Positions 7,335-15,709 of a DNA stretch of 16,152 nucleotides are shown one piece after another (within the stretch, counting starts at the first letter, position 1; each line of letters begins with the position of its first letter). Position numbers and translations under genes: made by a program. The notes under the pieces are model-generated. The model did not search any database. It was given only the letters and a program-made list of their open reading frames with translations, and was not told the origin of the DNA. Source of the DNA: Bacteroidia bacterium (GTDB taxonomy: Bacteria; Bacteroidota; Bacteroidia; Bacteroidales; VadinHA17); contig JAPLEC010000194.1 in assembly GCA_026391515.1 (NCBI GenBank), positions 1-16,152 of the forward strand. Reading direction: 5' to 3'.

Positions 7335-8597
7335 TTATCTGCATTCTTTTGGGTAACAAAGAAAATATTTTGTAATTCTCTCTGACAAAAACCTGTGATC
7401 AAACATGTCTGAGACGGTTGAAATATCAGCTGTCTTTCCTGATTTGAGCAGTATTTTGACTTCAGGAGCATCGGGGGTATATGTCAGATTTGAAATTGCA
7501 TTTGTAAACACATAATAATCAGTCAATTCCTGATTAATTCCAAATAATTCTGTTGTCAGTGTCTTTAATTTGTTAACTCTCTCTTTTGGAAACGGATCGT
7601 TCTGCAACTCTATTGCGAGAAGATCTCTTTTCAGAAGTCTTGATGAGAGATCCGAAAGTATTTTATCGGAGTGATCGGCCCAGTATTTAGCTGAAACAAG
7701 AATATCGGAATCATCGAGCCTGGTAAAATTTGCGGCAATAAGACCCGGTGTGAATTTACCTTCTTTGAACAGATCGTCGGGGTCAAGCTTGTTATAAAGA
7801 AAGAACCGGAGAGCAGGTGTGGCCCAAAGGTCACAACCTTCGCCTGCAAGCTCTTTTGCACGTTTAAGGATTTTTACCAGCAGGCTTTCTGACGAAATCA
7901 CTGTTTTATGCATATATACCTGCCAGTACATCAGCCGCCTCGCTATAATGAATTTTTCAAGCGAATAAATACCTTTTTCATCTATCACGAGACTGTCGTC
8001 AACAACATTAAGCATCCTGATTATCCGGTCCGATCCAACTGAACCTTCAATAACACCAGTAAAAAAGCAGTCTCTTCTAAGGTAATCTAAACGGTCCATA
8101 TCCATCTGACCTGCAATAAGTTCGTGAAGGAACTTCCTGGGATATTCCCCTTTAAAAATTTCAATTGCCAGATCAAGTTTGTTATTAAATTGCTCGTTCA
8201 GCTTCCTCATGAGAAGAAGCGAAAGGTCTTCATGTGATATCCCTGTTATTATAGAATTTTCGAGAGCGTGAGAAAAAGGGCCATGGCCTGCATCATGAAG
8301 AAGTATGGCACAAAAAACTGCTTCTTCTTCTGGGGGAGATATTTCCACACCTTTGGTTCTTAGAGTCCGAAGGGCCATATCCATCAGGTGCATAGCGCCA
8401 AGGCAATGCTGGAACCTGCTGTGATTCGCACCCGGGTAAACAAAACTAGTAAGACCAAGTTGTTTAATGTTCCTCAGCCTTTGAAACCATGGATGCTCAA
8501 TCAGGTCGAAAATGAAATCTCCCGGGATGCTTATGAATCCATAGACCGGATCATTAATTATCTTTCTCTTATTTGTTTTGTGATCCACCTCTGACAA
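7335..8597 (-). CDS. HD-domain phosphohydrolase (SAMHD1/dGTPase-like)
   Basis: A 420-residue cytoplasmic metal-dependent phosphohydrolase. The HD signature is complete: His64 in HSRFQHCLG, His101-Asp102 in LLHDAGHGPFSHALE, and the distal aspartate in GQMDMDRLDYLRRD (residues 163-176). The order and spacing follow SAMHD1/dNTPase-type HD proteins, and NDPVYGFI near the N-terminus is shared with them. The likely substrate is a nucleotide or nucleoside triphosphate, but this is family inference; the C-terminal ~200 residues show no motif I recognise. It is the promoter-proximal gene of the lipid A cluster, with lpxD 15 bases downstream. The same neighbourhood recurs in Bacteroidales as I recall, yet a functional link to lipid A is not established. 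Confidence 0.9.
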   Translation of the reverse strand: MSEVDHKTNKRKIINDPVYGFISIPGDFIFDLIEHPWFQRLRNIKQLGLTSFVYPGANHSRFQHCLGAMHLMDMALRTLRTKGVEISPPEEEAVFCAILLHDAGHGPFSHALENSIITGISHEDLSLLLMRKLNEQFNNKLDLAIEIFKGEYPRKFLHELIAGQMDMDRLDYLRRDCFFTGVIEGSVGSDRIIRMLNVVDDSLVIDEKGIYSLEKFIIARRLMYWQVYMHKTVISSESLLVKILKRAKELAGEGCDLWATPALRFFLYNKLDPDDLFKEGKFTPGLIAANFTRLDDSDILVSAKYWADHSDKILSDLSSRLLKRDLLAIELQNDPFPKERVNKLKTLTTELFGINQELTDYYVFTNAISNLTYTPDAPEVKILLKSGKTADISTVSDMFDHRFLSERITKYFLCYPKECR

Positions 8598-8607
8598 TCT
8601 TAGTTTA

Positions 8608-8615
8608 CAAAATTA
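8608..8615 (-). promoter_or_regulatory. Candidate -7 element for the HD-lpx cluster
   Basis: TAATTTTG on the minus strand fits TAnnTTTG and lies 10 bases before the HD-gene ATG. Transcription from it would give an almost leaderless message. No TTTG or TTG is found at the expected -33 distance, so support is weak. Confidence 0.28.
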
Positions 8616-8650
8616 GGAATTTGTTGCTTATCTGGTTGACACAATTCAAA

Positions 8651-8744
8651 CCTTTGTGTTACTTTGTGTGAACTTAATGTTCTTTTGTGGTAAAAAAGTT
8701 AATCACAAAAGGATACAAAATTCATAACTGATGGGTACAAAGGG
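8651..8744. repeat. Cluster of CTTTGTG-type repeats in the divergent spacer
   Basis: CTTTGTG occurs at 8652-8658 and 8662-8668, and CTTTTGTG at 8682-8689. The inverse CACAAAAG follows at 8704-8711, and related TACAAA motifs lie at 8714-8719 and 8736-8741. The pair at 8682-8689 and 8704-8711 is a perfect 8-base inverted repeat with a 14-base loop, extendable by a G-T and a T-A pair. This resembles the short CTTTGTG-rich intergenic repeats I recall as common in Bacteroidales genomes. The rest of the 266-base divergent spacer (8598-8863) is AT-rich; no small gene or RNA is evident. Confidence 0.6.
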
Positions 8745-8863
8745 GAAATATATTTCAAACTAATATTATTCTCTTTTAACAATTTTTAATGCAACATTTG
8801 TAATAATAATCGTCTTTTAAGGGTCTAACTAAAAGAAAAACCTCTCATCAATGATACTTCTCC

Positions 8864-9757
8864 ATGAAAATTGAAATTCAGGGACTTAATAAAATATATC
8901 CAAACGGAAATCAGGCCTTAAAAGATATAAACCTTGAATTCGGAACAGGTATGTTTGGCCTTCTCGGACCAAACGGAGCAGGCAAATCAAGCCTGATGAG
9001 AATAATTGTCACATTAATGAAACCTACTTCCGGCGTGGTGCTTGTCGATGGAAAAGATATACAAAAGATGAGAAAAAAGCTTCGGAGCATGCTTGGATAC
9101 TTGCCTCAGGATTTCCGGTTTTTTACTTCACTTAAAACTTGGGAATTTCTTGATTATTCAGGATCGCTTGCCGGTATGAAAAACAGAAAAGAAAGACTTG
9201 CTGAAGTTGACAGGCTGCTCGATCAGGTAGGGCTTCTGGAAGCACGCGACCGTCAGGCTAACAAGTTGTCAGGCGGAATGAAAAGACGGTTAGGCATTGC
9301 ACAGGCACTTATCGGGAATCCACGCATTATTGTTGTTGACGAACCCACTACAGGACTTGATCCTGATGAAAGGATAAGGTTCAGAAACATCCTTTCCCAG
9401 CTGAGTCAGCATGATGTTACTATTATTCTTTCCACACATATTGTAGGTGATATATCATCCACATGCCAGGGAATGGCATTGCTTAATAAGGGGGAGCTTG
9501 TCTTTTCCGGTTCACCCGAGAATCTTGTTAAACATGCTGAGGGTCATGTCTTTAAGCTTAATCTCACTCCTTATGAATATGAAATGATTAAGGAAAAATA
9601 TAATATAATCTCTACAATTCCGGTCGACAATGGTTGGGAAGTACAGGTTGTTTCAGATGATATTCCTGAATTTAATTCAACCCCTATTTCTCCGAATATT
9701 GAGCATGCTTATGTTTACTATATGGAACAAAAGATGCACGCCGATATTATTGAATGA
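8864..9757 (+). CDS. ABC-2 type transporter ATP-binding protein
   Basis: A 297-residue cytoplasmic ATPase that powers the adjacent permease. Walker A is GPNGAGKS (35-42), the Q-loop glutamine is Gln82 in YLPQDF, the ABC signature is LSGGM (135-139), Walker B is IIVVDEP (155-161) followed by TTGLDP, and the switch histidine is His192 in LSTHIV. All catalytic residues are present. Residues ~220-297 form a short C-terminal extension typical of ABC-2/CcmA-like ATPases. The substrate cannot be told from this protein. It begins the rightward run; the permease gene starts 17 bases after its stop codon. Confidence 0.95.
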   Translation: MKIEIQGLNKIYPNGNQALKDINLEFGTGMFGLLGPNGAGKSSLMRIIVTLMKPTSGVVLVDGKDIQKMRKKLRSMLGYLPQDFRFFTSLKTWEFLDYSGSLAGMKNRKERLAEVDRLLDQVGLLEARDRQANKLSGGMKRRLGIAQALIGNPRIIVVDEPTTGLDPDERIRFRNILSQLSQHDVTIILSTHIVGDISSTCQGMALLNKGELVFSGSPENLVKHAEGHVFKLNLTPYEYEMIKEKYNIISTIPVDNGWEVQVVSDDIPEFNSTPISPNIEHAYVYYMEQKMHADIIE

Positions 9758-9774
9758 GAACTATTTGAAAGCTT

Positions 9775-12700
9775 ATGGCACTTCTTCATAATATAAGAAC
9801 AGTCGCAAAGTATGAAGCAACGACCCTGAGGAGAAGCTGGTTTTTCAGGTTGTTTTCAATTGGTGCCATTTTTATACTGACATTAATGAATATCGGTATG
9901 TTTTCGCCTGTGGGTGGGGAAGTATGGGGATTAGTATCCATTTCTTCATCAGTTCCATATTATAATCTGTACATTCTTAATATTGGCCAGGCAATAGTTG
10001 TGATATTTCTTGCAGCCGACTTTCTGAAGAGAGACAAGAAAGTAGATACAAACGAAGTTTTGTACACAAGGTCGATGTCTAATTTTGAATATGTCATTGG
10101 AAAAACCTGGGGGATACTCAGACTTTTCCTGGGGCTCGATATCATTATTTTGTGCGTAGGTTTGCTAATGAACATCATTTCAAAAGTGATGTATATCGAT
10201 CTGATGTCGTACCTGGCATACCTTCTTATTATATGTGTACCTACAATTCTGTTCAGCCTCGGACTTGCATTCATGCTCATGTCGCTAATCCGGAATCAGG
10301 CAATCACTTTTCTCCTACTTCTCGGAATTGCAGCCCTTGATATGTTCTGGCTCTGGTACCGGCTCGGATCAATCTTTGATTATATGTCATTCGGACTTCC
10401 AATCTACAAATCGGGAGTCATAGGATTTGACAACTTAAACTTTATTATAAACCAGCGCCTCCTGTATTTCTTTCTTGGTCTCGTTTTCGTACTTGTTACC
10501 GTACTGTTATTCAAGCGTTTACCACAATCAAAGGTACATACCACCCTGTCTGTTATTCTGATATTTATTTCACTTGCAGGAACTTCGATCTGTGCATTCA
10601 ATACATATTCCATATATAAAAACAGGATTGACGAAAAAAATCTTGTAATAGAAACTAACAGGCAGTTTGAAAACAAGAATTTTGTAAGCCTTACTGATGC
10701 TGCGATTGATTTTTCTCATAAAGGAAGTTTTTTTGAAGCAACAGCCGATCTGAAATTTGTAAACAAGAATAAAGAGAGTCTTGACAGGTATTTGTTTTCG
10801 CTGAATTCAGGTCTTAATGTGAACCGTGTTATTTCAGGAAGTAAAGATCTTACATTTTCAAAAACCAATCATATTGTCGAAATAGATCCCGGGAAATCAC
10901 TTCTTCCAGGTGAACGTGACAGTATAAAAATTTCATATTCGGGAAGCATTAATGAATCATTCTGTTATCCAAATTATACCGACAATCTTAAAGAGAATCC
11001 TTACAGAATACAGATTCTTAAGATTAATAAAAGACAGGCTTTTCTTACAGACAATTACGTTTTACTGACTCCTGAGACACATTGGTATCCTGTCGCTGGC
11101 CTGAATTATTATCCTTCTAATCCGGCCAGGATAAAAGTCGATTTTACTGCTTATAAGCTACGGGTTAAGACAAAGAACGGATTGACAGCTGTGTCGCAGG
11201 GTATAACGAAGAATGAGAACGGATATTTTCTTTTCAGCCCGGAATCCCCACTTACCGGTCTTACGATTGCCATTGGTGATTACAAATCAGACACCCTGAA
11301 GGTCGATTCAATAAGATACATCAATTATTATTTCACCGGACACGACTATTATAAAAAGGATCTCGCTGAAATAAAAGATACGTTAAAGCTTCTTGTATCA
11401 TCTAAAATGAGAGATCTGGAAACAAATTTTTCCACCAGATATCCATTTAAGACATTGAGCTTTCTGGAAGTACCCATACAGTTTTATTCATATCCGAGAA
11501 TGTGCACTCAGACGAGAGCTGAACTTCAGCCATCAATGGTGCTTTTACCTGAAAAATTAGCAACACTTTATAATGCTAATTTTTACAAACGTTTTGCCAG
11601 GCAGAAAAAAAGGAATGCCAGAAATAATCAGGTCATCACTGATAAAGAGCTGCAGGTCAGACTATTTAATGATTTTGTCAATCGTACTTTTATAAATGGA
11701 GAAAACACAAATTACGTTAATGGAGTCGTATGGAATGAACCGTTACGCTACCGCCTCGGACCAAGCTTTTATTTCTTCAAGAATAGTTTTTACTCAACAG
11801 AGTACCCGGTTATAAATGCAGTATTTGAATCTCATCTTCAGAAATTAAATTCATCTGAAAATGAAATGAACAATTATATGACCGGCTTACTTTCAGAAAA
11901 TGACAGAGCAAACCTGATCCTGAAAGACGCAAGCTTCAGGGAAATGCTTTCTAAAAATCCGGGGAGTGATACTGTCAGAGCTATAATCACAATAAAAGGG
12001 GACTATCTGTTTAATCTGATGAGATCGAAGGCAGGCATCGGCGAATTTAAGGAATGGTTTCAGAAATATATTGATGACCATAAGTTTCAAAGTGTAGATA
12101 TAACCACTTTGAATGCTGATATGAAAAAGAAATTCGGATTTGAGTTTTATCCATATTTGTATGATTGGTTCAATAAAAAAGAACAACCCGGTTTTCTTTT
12201 TACTGATTTACTGGCCCAGGAAATTGTAGCAGGTGACAGGACCAGGTATATGGTTACTTTCACCGCTTCCAATCCCGAGAAAGTAGCAGGAATATTTAAT
12301 ATCTCCTTCCGTACAGGTGGATCAGGCAGCGGAGGACAGGGTGGACTTGTGGGTGTACCGGCTGGTGGAAACTATTCTATATCAATGCAGGGACGGGGGA
12401 TGGAAGCTTCAGATATTTCCAAAATTATAGTGCTGGATCCAGGGCAAGCAAAAAAGATCAGAACTATTCTCGATGCTCAGCCAAGAGAATTGCTTGTAAA
12501 TACTCTTTTTGCCAAAAACATACCCTGTGAAATAAAATTCCCAATAGATGAAATTAAAAAACTTAGAAATAAAACAACAGAGTTCAAGGAGGAAGAGATA
12601 ACCGTCTCAATTCCGCTGATAACCCTACCCGGGGAAATAATAGTCGATAATGAAGATCCGGGATTTGATGCCGGGAAACTTGAATCAGTAAGTCCTCTTA

Positions 12701-13191
12701 AAAAGATACTCGGCATTTCCAATAAGCGAAACAACAATTACGGAGAGATCTATTTTTACTGGGCTCCGGAACGCTGGACTCCTGTTGTACAATCAACTTA
12801 TTATGGGAAGTATGTTCTCTCTTCCGTTTATGCACGCAGCGGAAAAGGAGACAGATCTGTCACATGGACAACAAAATTAACTGATCCAGGCCTTTATGAT
12901 ATATATTGTTATATAGGGAAAGCTGGTGATGCAACGAAGGCTCAAAGCGGATCCGGTCAGCAACCTCCGGGCGAACAGAGAAGCGATAACAACTATAAGG
13001 ATATGCATTACAAGATATATTATGATGAAGGTGTAGAAGAGATTACTGTTGATTTTGGAAATGCTGAACCGGGCTGGAATAATCTTGGCCGGTACTATAT
13101 CTCTCACGACAGTGCAAAGGTTGAAATGACAAATAAATCGGCAGGAAGAATCGTACTTGCGGATGCCATAAAATGGGTCAAAGCGGATTAG
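9775..13191 (+). CDS. ABC-2 permease fused to M1-like pseudo-peptidase and golvesin-C-like domain
   Basis: A 1138-residue fusion. Residues ~1-285 hold about seven hydrophobic segments (near 22-43, 63-84, 113-135, 144-170, 175-195, 228-247, 257-278), the permease part. Residues ~300-806 resemble an M1 aminopeptidase: HWYPVAGLNYYPS and LTIAIGDYK fit the N-terminal domain, RYPFKTLSFLEVP fits the segment before GAMEN, and GDYLFNLMRSKAGIGEFKEW through YLYDWFNKKEQPGF fits the C-terminal lobe. However, no GAMEN and no HExxH occur anywhere, so zinc peptidase activity is not expected. A beta-rich linker follows, with a glycine-rich loop at 847-865. Residues ~995-1138 look like a golvesin C-terminal domain (DPGLYDIYCYIG, GWNNLGRYYIS, GRIVLADAIKWV). 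The large part probably sits outside the inner membrane. ABC permease/M1 fusions are known in Bacteroidota; substrate and role here are unknown. Confidence 0.85.
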   Translation: MALLHNIRTVAKYEATTLRRSWFFRLFSIGAIFILTLMNIGMFSPVGGEVWGLVSISSSVPYYNLYILNIGQAIVVIFLAADFLKRDKKVDTNEVLYTRSMSNFEYVIGKTWGILRLFLGLDIIILCVGLLMNIISKVMYIDLMSYLAYLLIICVPTILFSLGLAFMLMSLIRNQAITFLLLLGIAALDMFWLWYRLGSIFDYMSFGLPIYKSGVIGFDNLNFIINQRLLYFFLGLVFVLVTVLLFKRLPQSKVHTTLSVILIFISLAGTSICAFNTYSIYKNRIDEKNLVIETNRQFENKNFVSLTDAAIDFSHKGSFFEATADLKFVNKNKESLDRYLFSLNSGLNVNRVISGSKDLTFSKTNHIVEIDPGKSLLPGERDSIKISYSGSINESFCYPNYTDNLKENPYRIQILKINKRQAFLTDNYVLLTPETHWYPVAGLNYYPSNPARIKVDFTAYKLRVKTKNGLTAVSQGITKNENGYFLFSPESPLTGLTIAIGDYKSDTLKVDSIRYINYYFTGHDYYKKDLAEIKDTLKLLVSSKMRDLETNFSTRYPFKTLSFLEVPIQFYSYPRMCTQTRAELQPSMVLLPEKLATLYNANFYKRFARQKKRNARNNQVITDKELQVRLFNDFVNRTFINGENTNYVNGVVWNEPLRYRLGPSFYFFKNSFYSTEYPVINAVFESHLQKLNSSENEMNNYMTGLLSENDRANLILKDASFREMLSKNPGSDTVRAIITIKGDYLFNLMRSKAGIGEFKEWFQKYIDDHKFQSVDITTLNADMKKKFGFEFYPYLYDWFNKKEQPGFLFTDLLAQEIVAGDRTRYMVTFTASNPEKVAGIFNISFRTGGSGSGGQGGLVGVPAGGNYSISMQGRGMEASDISKIIVLDPGQAKKIRTILDAQPRELLVNTLFAKNIPCEIKFPIDEIKKLRNKTTEFKEEEITVSIPLITLPGEIIVDNEDPGFDAGKLESVSPLKKILGISNKRNNNYGEIYFYWAPERWTPVVQSTYYGKYVLSSVYARSGKGDRSVTWTTKLTDPGLYDIYCYIGKAGDATKAQSGSGQQPPGEQRSDNNYKDMHYKIYYDEGVEEITVDFGNAEPGWNNLGRYYISHDSAKVEMTNKSAGRIVLADAIKWVKAD

Positions 13192-13194
13192 TAA

Positions 13195-13221
13195 AAAAGA
13201 TAAAAGACAAAAGATAAAAGA
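13195..13221. repeat. 13-base direct repeat in the spacer before the TolC gene
   Basis: AAAAGATAAAAGA occurs at 13195-13207 and exactly again at 13209-13221, separated by one C. A partial copy (AAGATAA) follows. The 41-base spacer is almost pure purine on the plus strand and shows no hairpin, so read-through from the permease gene into the TolC gene is plausible. Confidence 0.7.
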
Positions 13222-13232
13222 AACAAGATAAT

Positions 13233-14633
13233 ATGAAAGATCTATTCAGAAAAACCAAATTACTGTTTTTAACATTGATATTATTGTTAATCAGTAATTT
13301 GCAAGGAATATCCCAGAAAGGACTGACACTTGACGAGGCGTTGAAAATAGCTGAAGCCAATAGTCCGACAATGAAAAAAACGATGCTAAGTCTGGTTCGA
13401 AGCCAGGAGAATCTGAATGCCCAGAAAGCTGCGCTTAAATCACAGTTTTCATTGAAACTCTCTCCTTTCAGTTATACTCATCAGAATGAGTTCAATGACT
13501 ATTTTTCCAATTACAACCTTCTTGAATCTAAAGAAAGCGGCGGCTTATTTACAATCATGCAGCCAATAATCTGGACTGATGCAACCTTATCATTAAATAA
13601 TGATTTCGGCTACACTGATTCTTACAGCCGGAATGACAGAGACACGAGCAGTTATAAAGGATTCAGCAATAAACTGACAATCAGCCTTAATCAGCCTATT
13701 TTCACTTACAACAGGACCAAACTTCAGCTTAAAGAACTTCAACTGAATCTGGAAAATACACAGCTGAATTATGCAACTCAACTGCTTTCACTTGAAAGAA
13801 GTGTTGCACAGTCATTTTATAATGTTTACCAGAAGCAGCAAAGCCTTGAAATAGCCAGGCAAGCCTTCGAAAACATGCAAAAAAGTTATGAAGTATCAAA
13901 AAATAAGGTTGATGCAGGCCTCTCCGCCCGAGAAGAGATTTTCCAGGCTGAGCTTAACCTGGCATCGGCAAAGTCTGATTATGAAAATGCCCAGGTACTA
14001 TTTGAAAATGCAAAAGATGAATTTAAGCTCCTGATCGGATTAAGTCTTTATGATGACGTTATCGTTCTCGCTAATATTGCAGTTGATACCGTTACTGTTG
14101 ATCCTGCATTTGCTATAGATCAGGGACTTGCAAACAGAATGGAGCTGAGACAAAGAAAGATTGATATTGAAACGTCTCAATTCGATCTCATTCAGACTAA
14201 AGCACTGAATGAATTTAAGGGGAGTATAGAGCTTTCAGTGGGACTCTTTGGAGATAATGAAAAATTCAAAGACATATATGCAAATACTACAGACAATGAA
14301 AGAGTCTCTCTCACTCTTGACATTCCACTCTGGGACTGGGGAGAAAGGAAGTCAAGGATCAAGGCATCAGAGGCAATAATAGAAACCTCAAAGATCTCGC
14401 TTGAGGAGGAACAGAATGATATTATTATTAACATAAGAAAAGTATACAGAAACCTTCTTAACCTACAGAATCAGATCGGAATAGCTCGTCAGAATGTCAC
14501 AAATGCACAGCTAACTTATGATCTGAATCTTGAAAGATATAAAAATGGAGATCTATTGAACCTTAAAATCCAGACACTTTACGATTTTGAGAAAAAGGCA
14601 CCAGTTTCACCAGTCATGTCAATGAAAAAATAA
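13233..14633 (+). CDS. TolC-family outer-membrane efflux channel, apparently shortened at the C-terminus
   Basis: A 466-residue outer-membrane channel subunit. A signal peptide ends near residue 28 (GISQ/KG), followed by LTLDEALKIAEANSPTM, the standard opening of TolC proteins. Two repeats of beta-strand plus long helices are visible: helix runs near 40-70 and 150-265 (first repeat) and 300-325 and 370-440 (second), with beta segments around FSLKLSPFSYTH, KLTISLNQPIF, SIELSVGLFG and VSLTLDIPLWDWGERK. The end is odd. YKNGD (436-440) normally starts a final helix of about 30 residues that leads into LNLKIQTLYDFE, but here the two join directly (YKNGD-LLNLKIQTLYDFE). An in-frame deletion of ~25-30 residues is inferred from memory of the family. 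The adaptor gene starts 18 bases downstream. Confidence 0.9.
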   Translation: MKDLFRKTKLLFLTLILLLISNLQGISQKGLTLDEALKIAEANSPTMKKTMLSLVRSQENLNAQKAALKSQFSLKLSPFSYTHQNEFNDYFSNYNLLESKESGGLFTIMQPIIWTDATLSLNNDFGYTDSYSRNDRDTSSYKGFSNKLTISLNQPIFTYNRTKLQLKELQLNLENTQLNYATQLLSLERSVAQSFYNVYQKQQSLEIARQAFENMQKSYEVSKNKVDAGLSAREEIFQAELNLASAKSDYENAQVLFENAKDEFKLLIGLSLYDDVIVLANIAVDTVTVDPAFAIDQGLANRMELRQRKIDIETSQFDLIQTKALNEFKGSIELSVGLFGDNEKFKDIYANTTDNERVSLTLDIPLWDWGERKSRIKASEAIIETSKISLEEEQNDIIINIRKVYRNLLNLQNQIGIARQNVTNAQLTYDLNLERYKNGDLLNLKIQTLYDFEKKAPVSPVMSMKK

Positions 14634-14651
14634 AATATTAATCATATCAAT

Positions 14652-15704
14652 ATGAAGAAAAGTATAATCTTATTTGCTGCTGTGATCGCTGCACTTACCG
14701 GGTGCAGGAATCAGGATCAGAACCTTACTGCCGATGTTGAAATACCTGTTTCGGTCGAAGAGCTCAAACTTAAGCCAATTGAAGAATTCGTTAACACAAC
14801 AGGAAATGCTTTCCCGAAAGGAGAAATAGAGCTTAAATCGAAAATTTCTGCTTCATATTTTCTCGAAAAAAATCCTCAGACAGGCAGGTTATGGCAGCTG
14901 GGCGACAAAATTAAAGCAGGGGCACTGATTGCCAGGCTTGAGGATGAGGAATATGTCAATTCCGTTAAGATGGAAACAAATAAGCTGAATCTCGAGCTTA
15001 TGGAAAGCGAGCTCAGAAAACAGGAATCTCTTTACGAAAAGGGTGGAGTAACGTTAAGAGAACTAAAAACTGCCAGCATCAACTATGAAAATGCAAAAAC
15101 AGCTGTTGTAACTTCAAAACTTCAGCTTGAAAAGACAAAAATAATTGCACCAATAGATGGCGTTATTGTTGATCTGCCTTATCATACACAAGGAACACAA
15201 ATTGAAACCGGCCTTACCATTGTCAAAATAATGGATTACAAGACAATGTATATGGATGTACAGCTGCCTGAAAAATATATCTCTGTGATAAAACCAGGAC
15301 AGATAGTCAAGCTCACAAATTATACAATTCCCGATGATACAATAATCGGTAATGTGACTCAGTTGTCGCCTGCTATTAATGCCGATACCAGGACTTTCAA
15401 AGGCACTGTTTCCATTGATAATCAGGATTATCTTCTGCGCCCCGGGATGCTCGTCAAAGCGGATATTATAACAAACCACAAAGACACGGTAATTGTAATT
15501 CCTAAGAACATTGTCCTTTCGCGCCAAAAAGGGAAAACAGTTTTTATTGTTGACCGTGGTGTTGCTGCAGAAAGGATTATTGAAATCGGACTTGAAAATG
15601 TTACTGATGTTGAAGTGGTAAGAGGCCTTGCAAAAAATGAACGTGTTGTTATAAGCGGTTTTGAAACCCTCGGCAACAAATCAAAGGTGAAAATCATTAA
15701 GTAA
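14652..15704 (+). CDS. RND efflux periplasmic adaptor (membrane fusion protein), lipoprotein
   Basis: A 350-residue HlyD/AcrA-type adaptor linking an RND pump to a TolC channel. The N-terminus is a lipoprotein signal with lipobox LTGC, Cys18 being the lipid-modified residue. A lipoyl/barrel-sandwich half follows (GDKIKAGALIARLED, 84-98), then an alpha-hairpin (~100-162, LMESELRKQESLYEKGGVTLRELKTA and further), the second lipoyl half (KTKIIAPIDGVIVDLPYHTQG, 161-181), a beta-barrel domain (~195-275, with LRPGMLVKADI) and a membrane-proximal domain ending in VVISGFETLGNKSKVKI. The order and length are normal. The RND gene begins six bases after the stop codon, so co-translation is likely. Confidence 0.94.
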   Translation: MKKSIILFAAVIAALTGCRNQDQNLTADVEIPVSVEELKLKPIEEFVNTTGNAFPKGEIELKSKISASYFLEKNPQTGRLWQLGDKIKAGALIARLEDEEYVNSVKMETNKLNLELMESELRKQESLYEKGGVTLRELKTASINYENAKTAVVTSKLQLEKTKIIAPIDGVIVDLPYHTQGTQIETGLTIVKIMDYKTMYMDVQLPEKYISVIKPGQIVKLTNYTIPDDTIIGNVTQLSPAINADTRTFKGTVSIDNQDYLLRPGMLVKADIITNHKDTVIVIPKNIVLSRQKGKTVFIVDRGVAAERIIEIGLENVTDVEVVRGLAKNERVVISGFETLGNKSKVKIIK

Positions 15705-15709
15705 CTGAC

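Noticed and set aside
8793..8800. AACATTTG as a -7 element for the ABC genes
   Set aside because: The essential first T of TAnnTTTG is missing and no -33 partner is visible, so it was not listed as a promoter.
9775..13191. Permease fusion as an active M1 aminopeptidase
   Set aside because: Reading the whole protein found no HExxH and no GAMEN-type motif, so an active zinc site is not supported.
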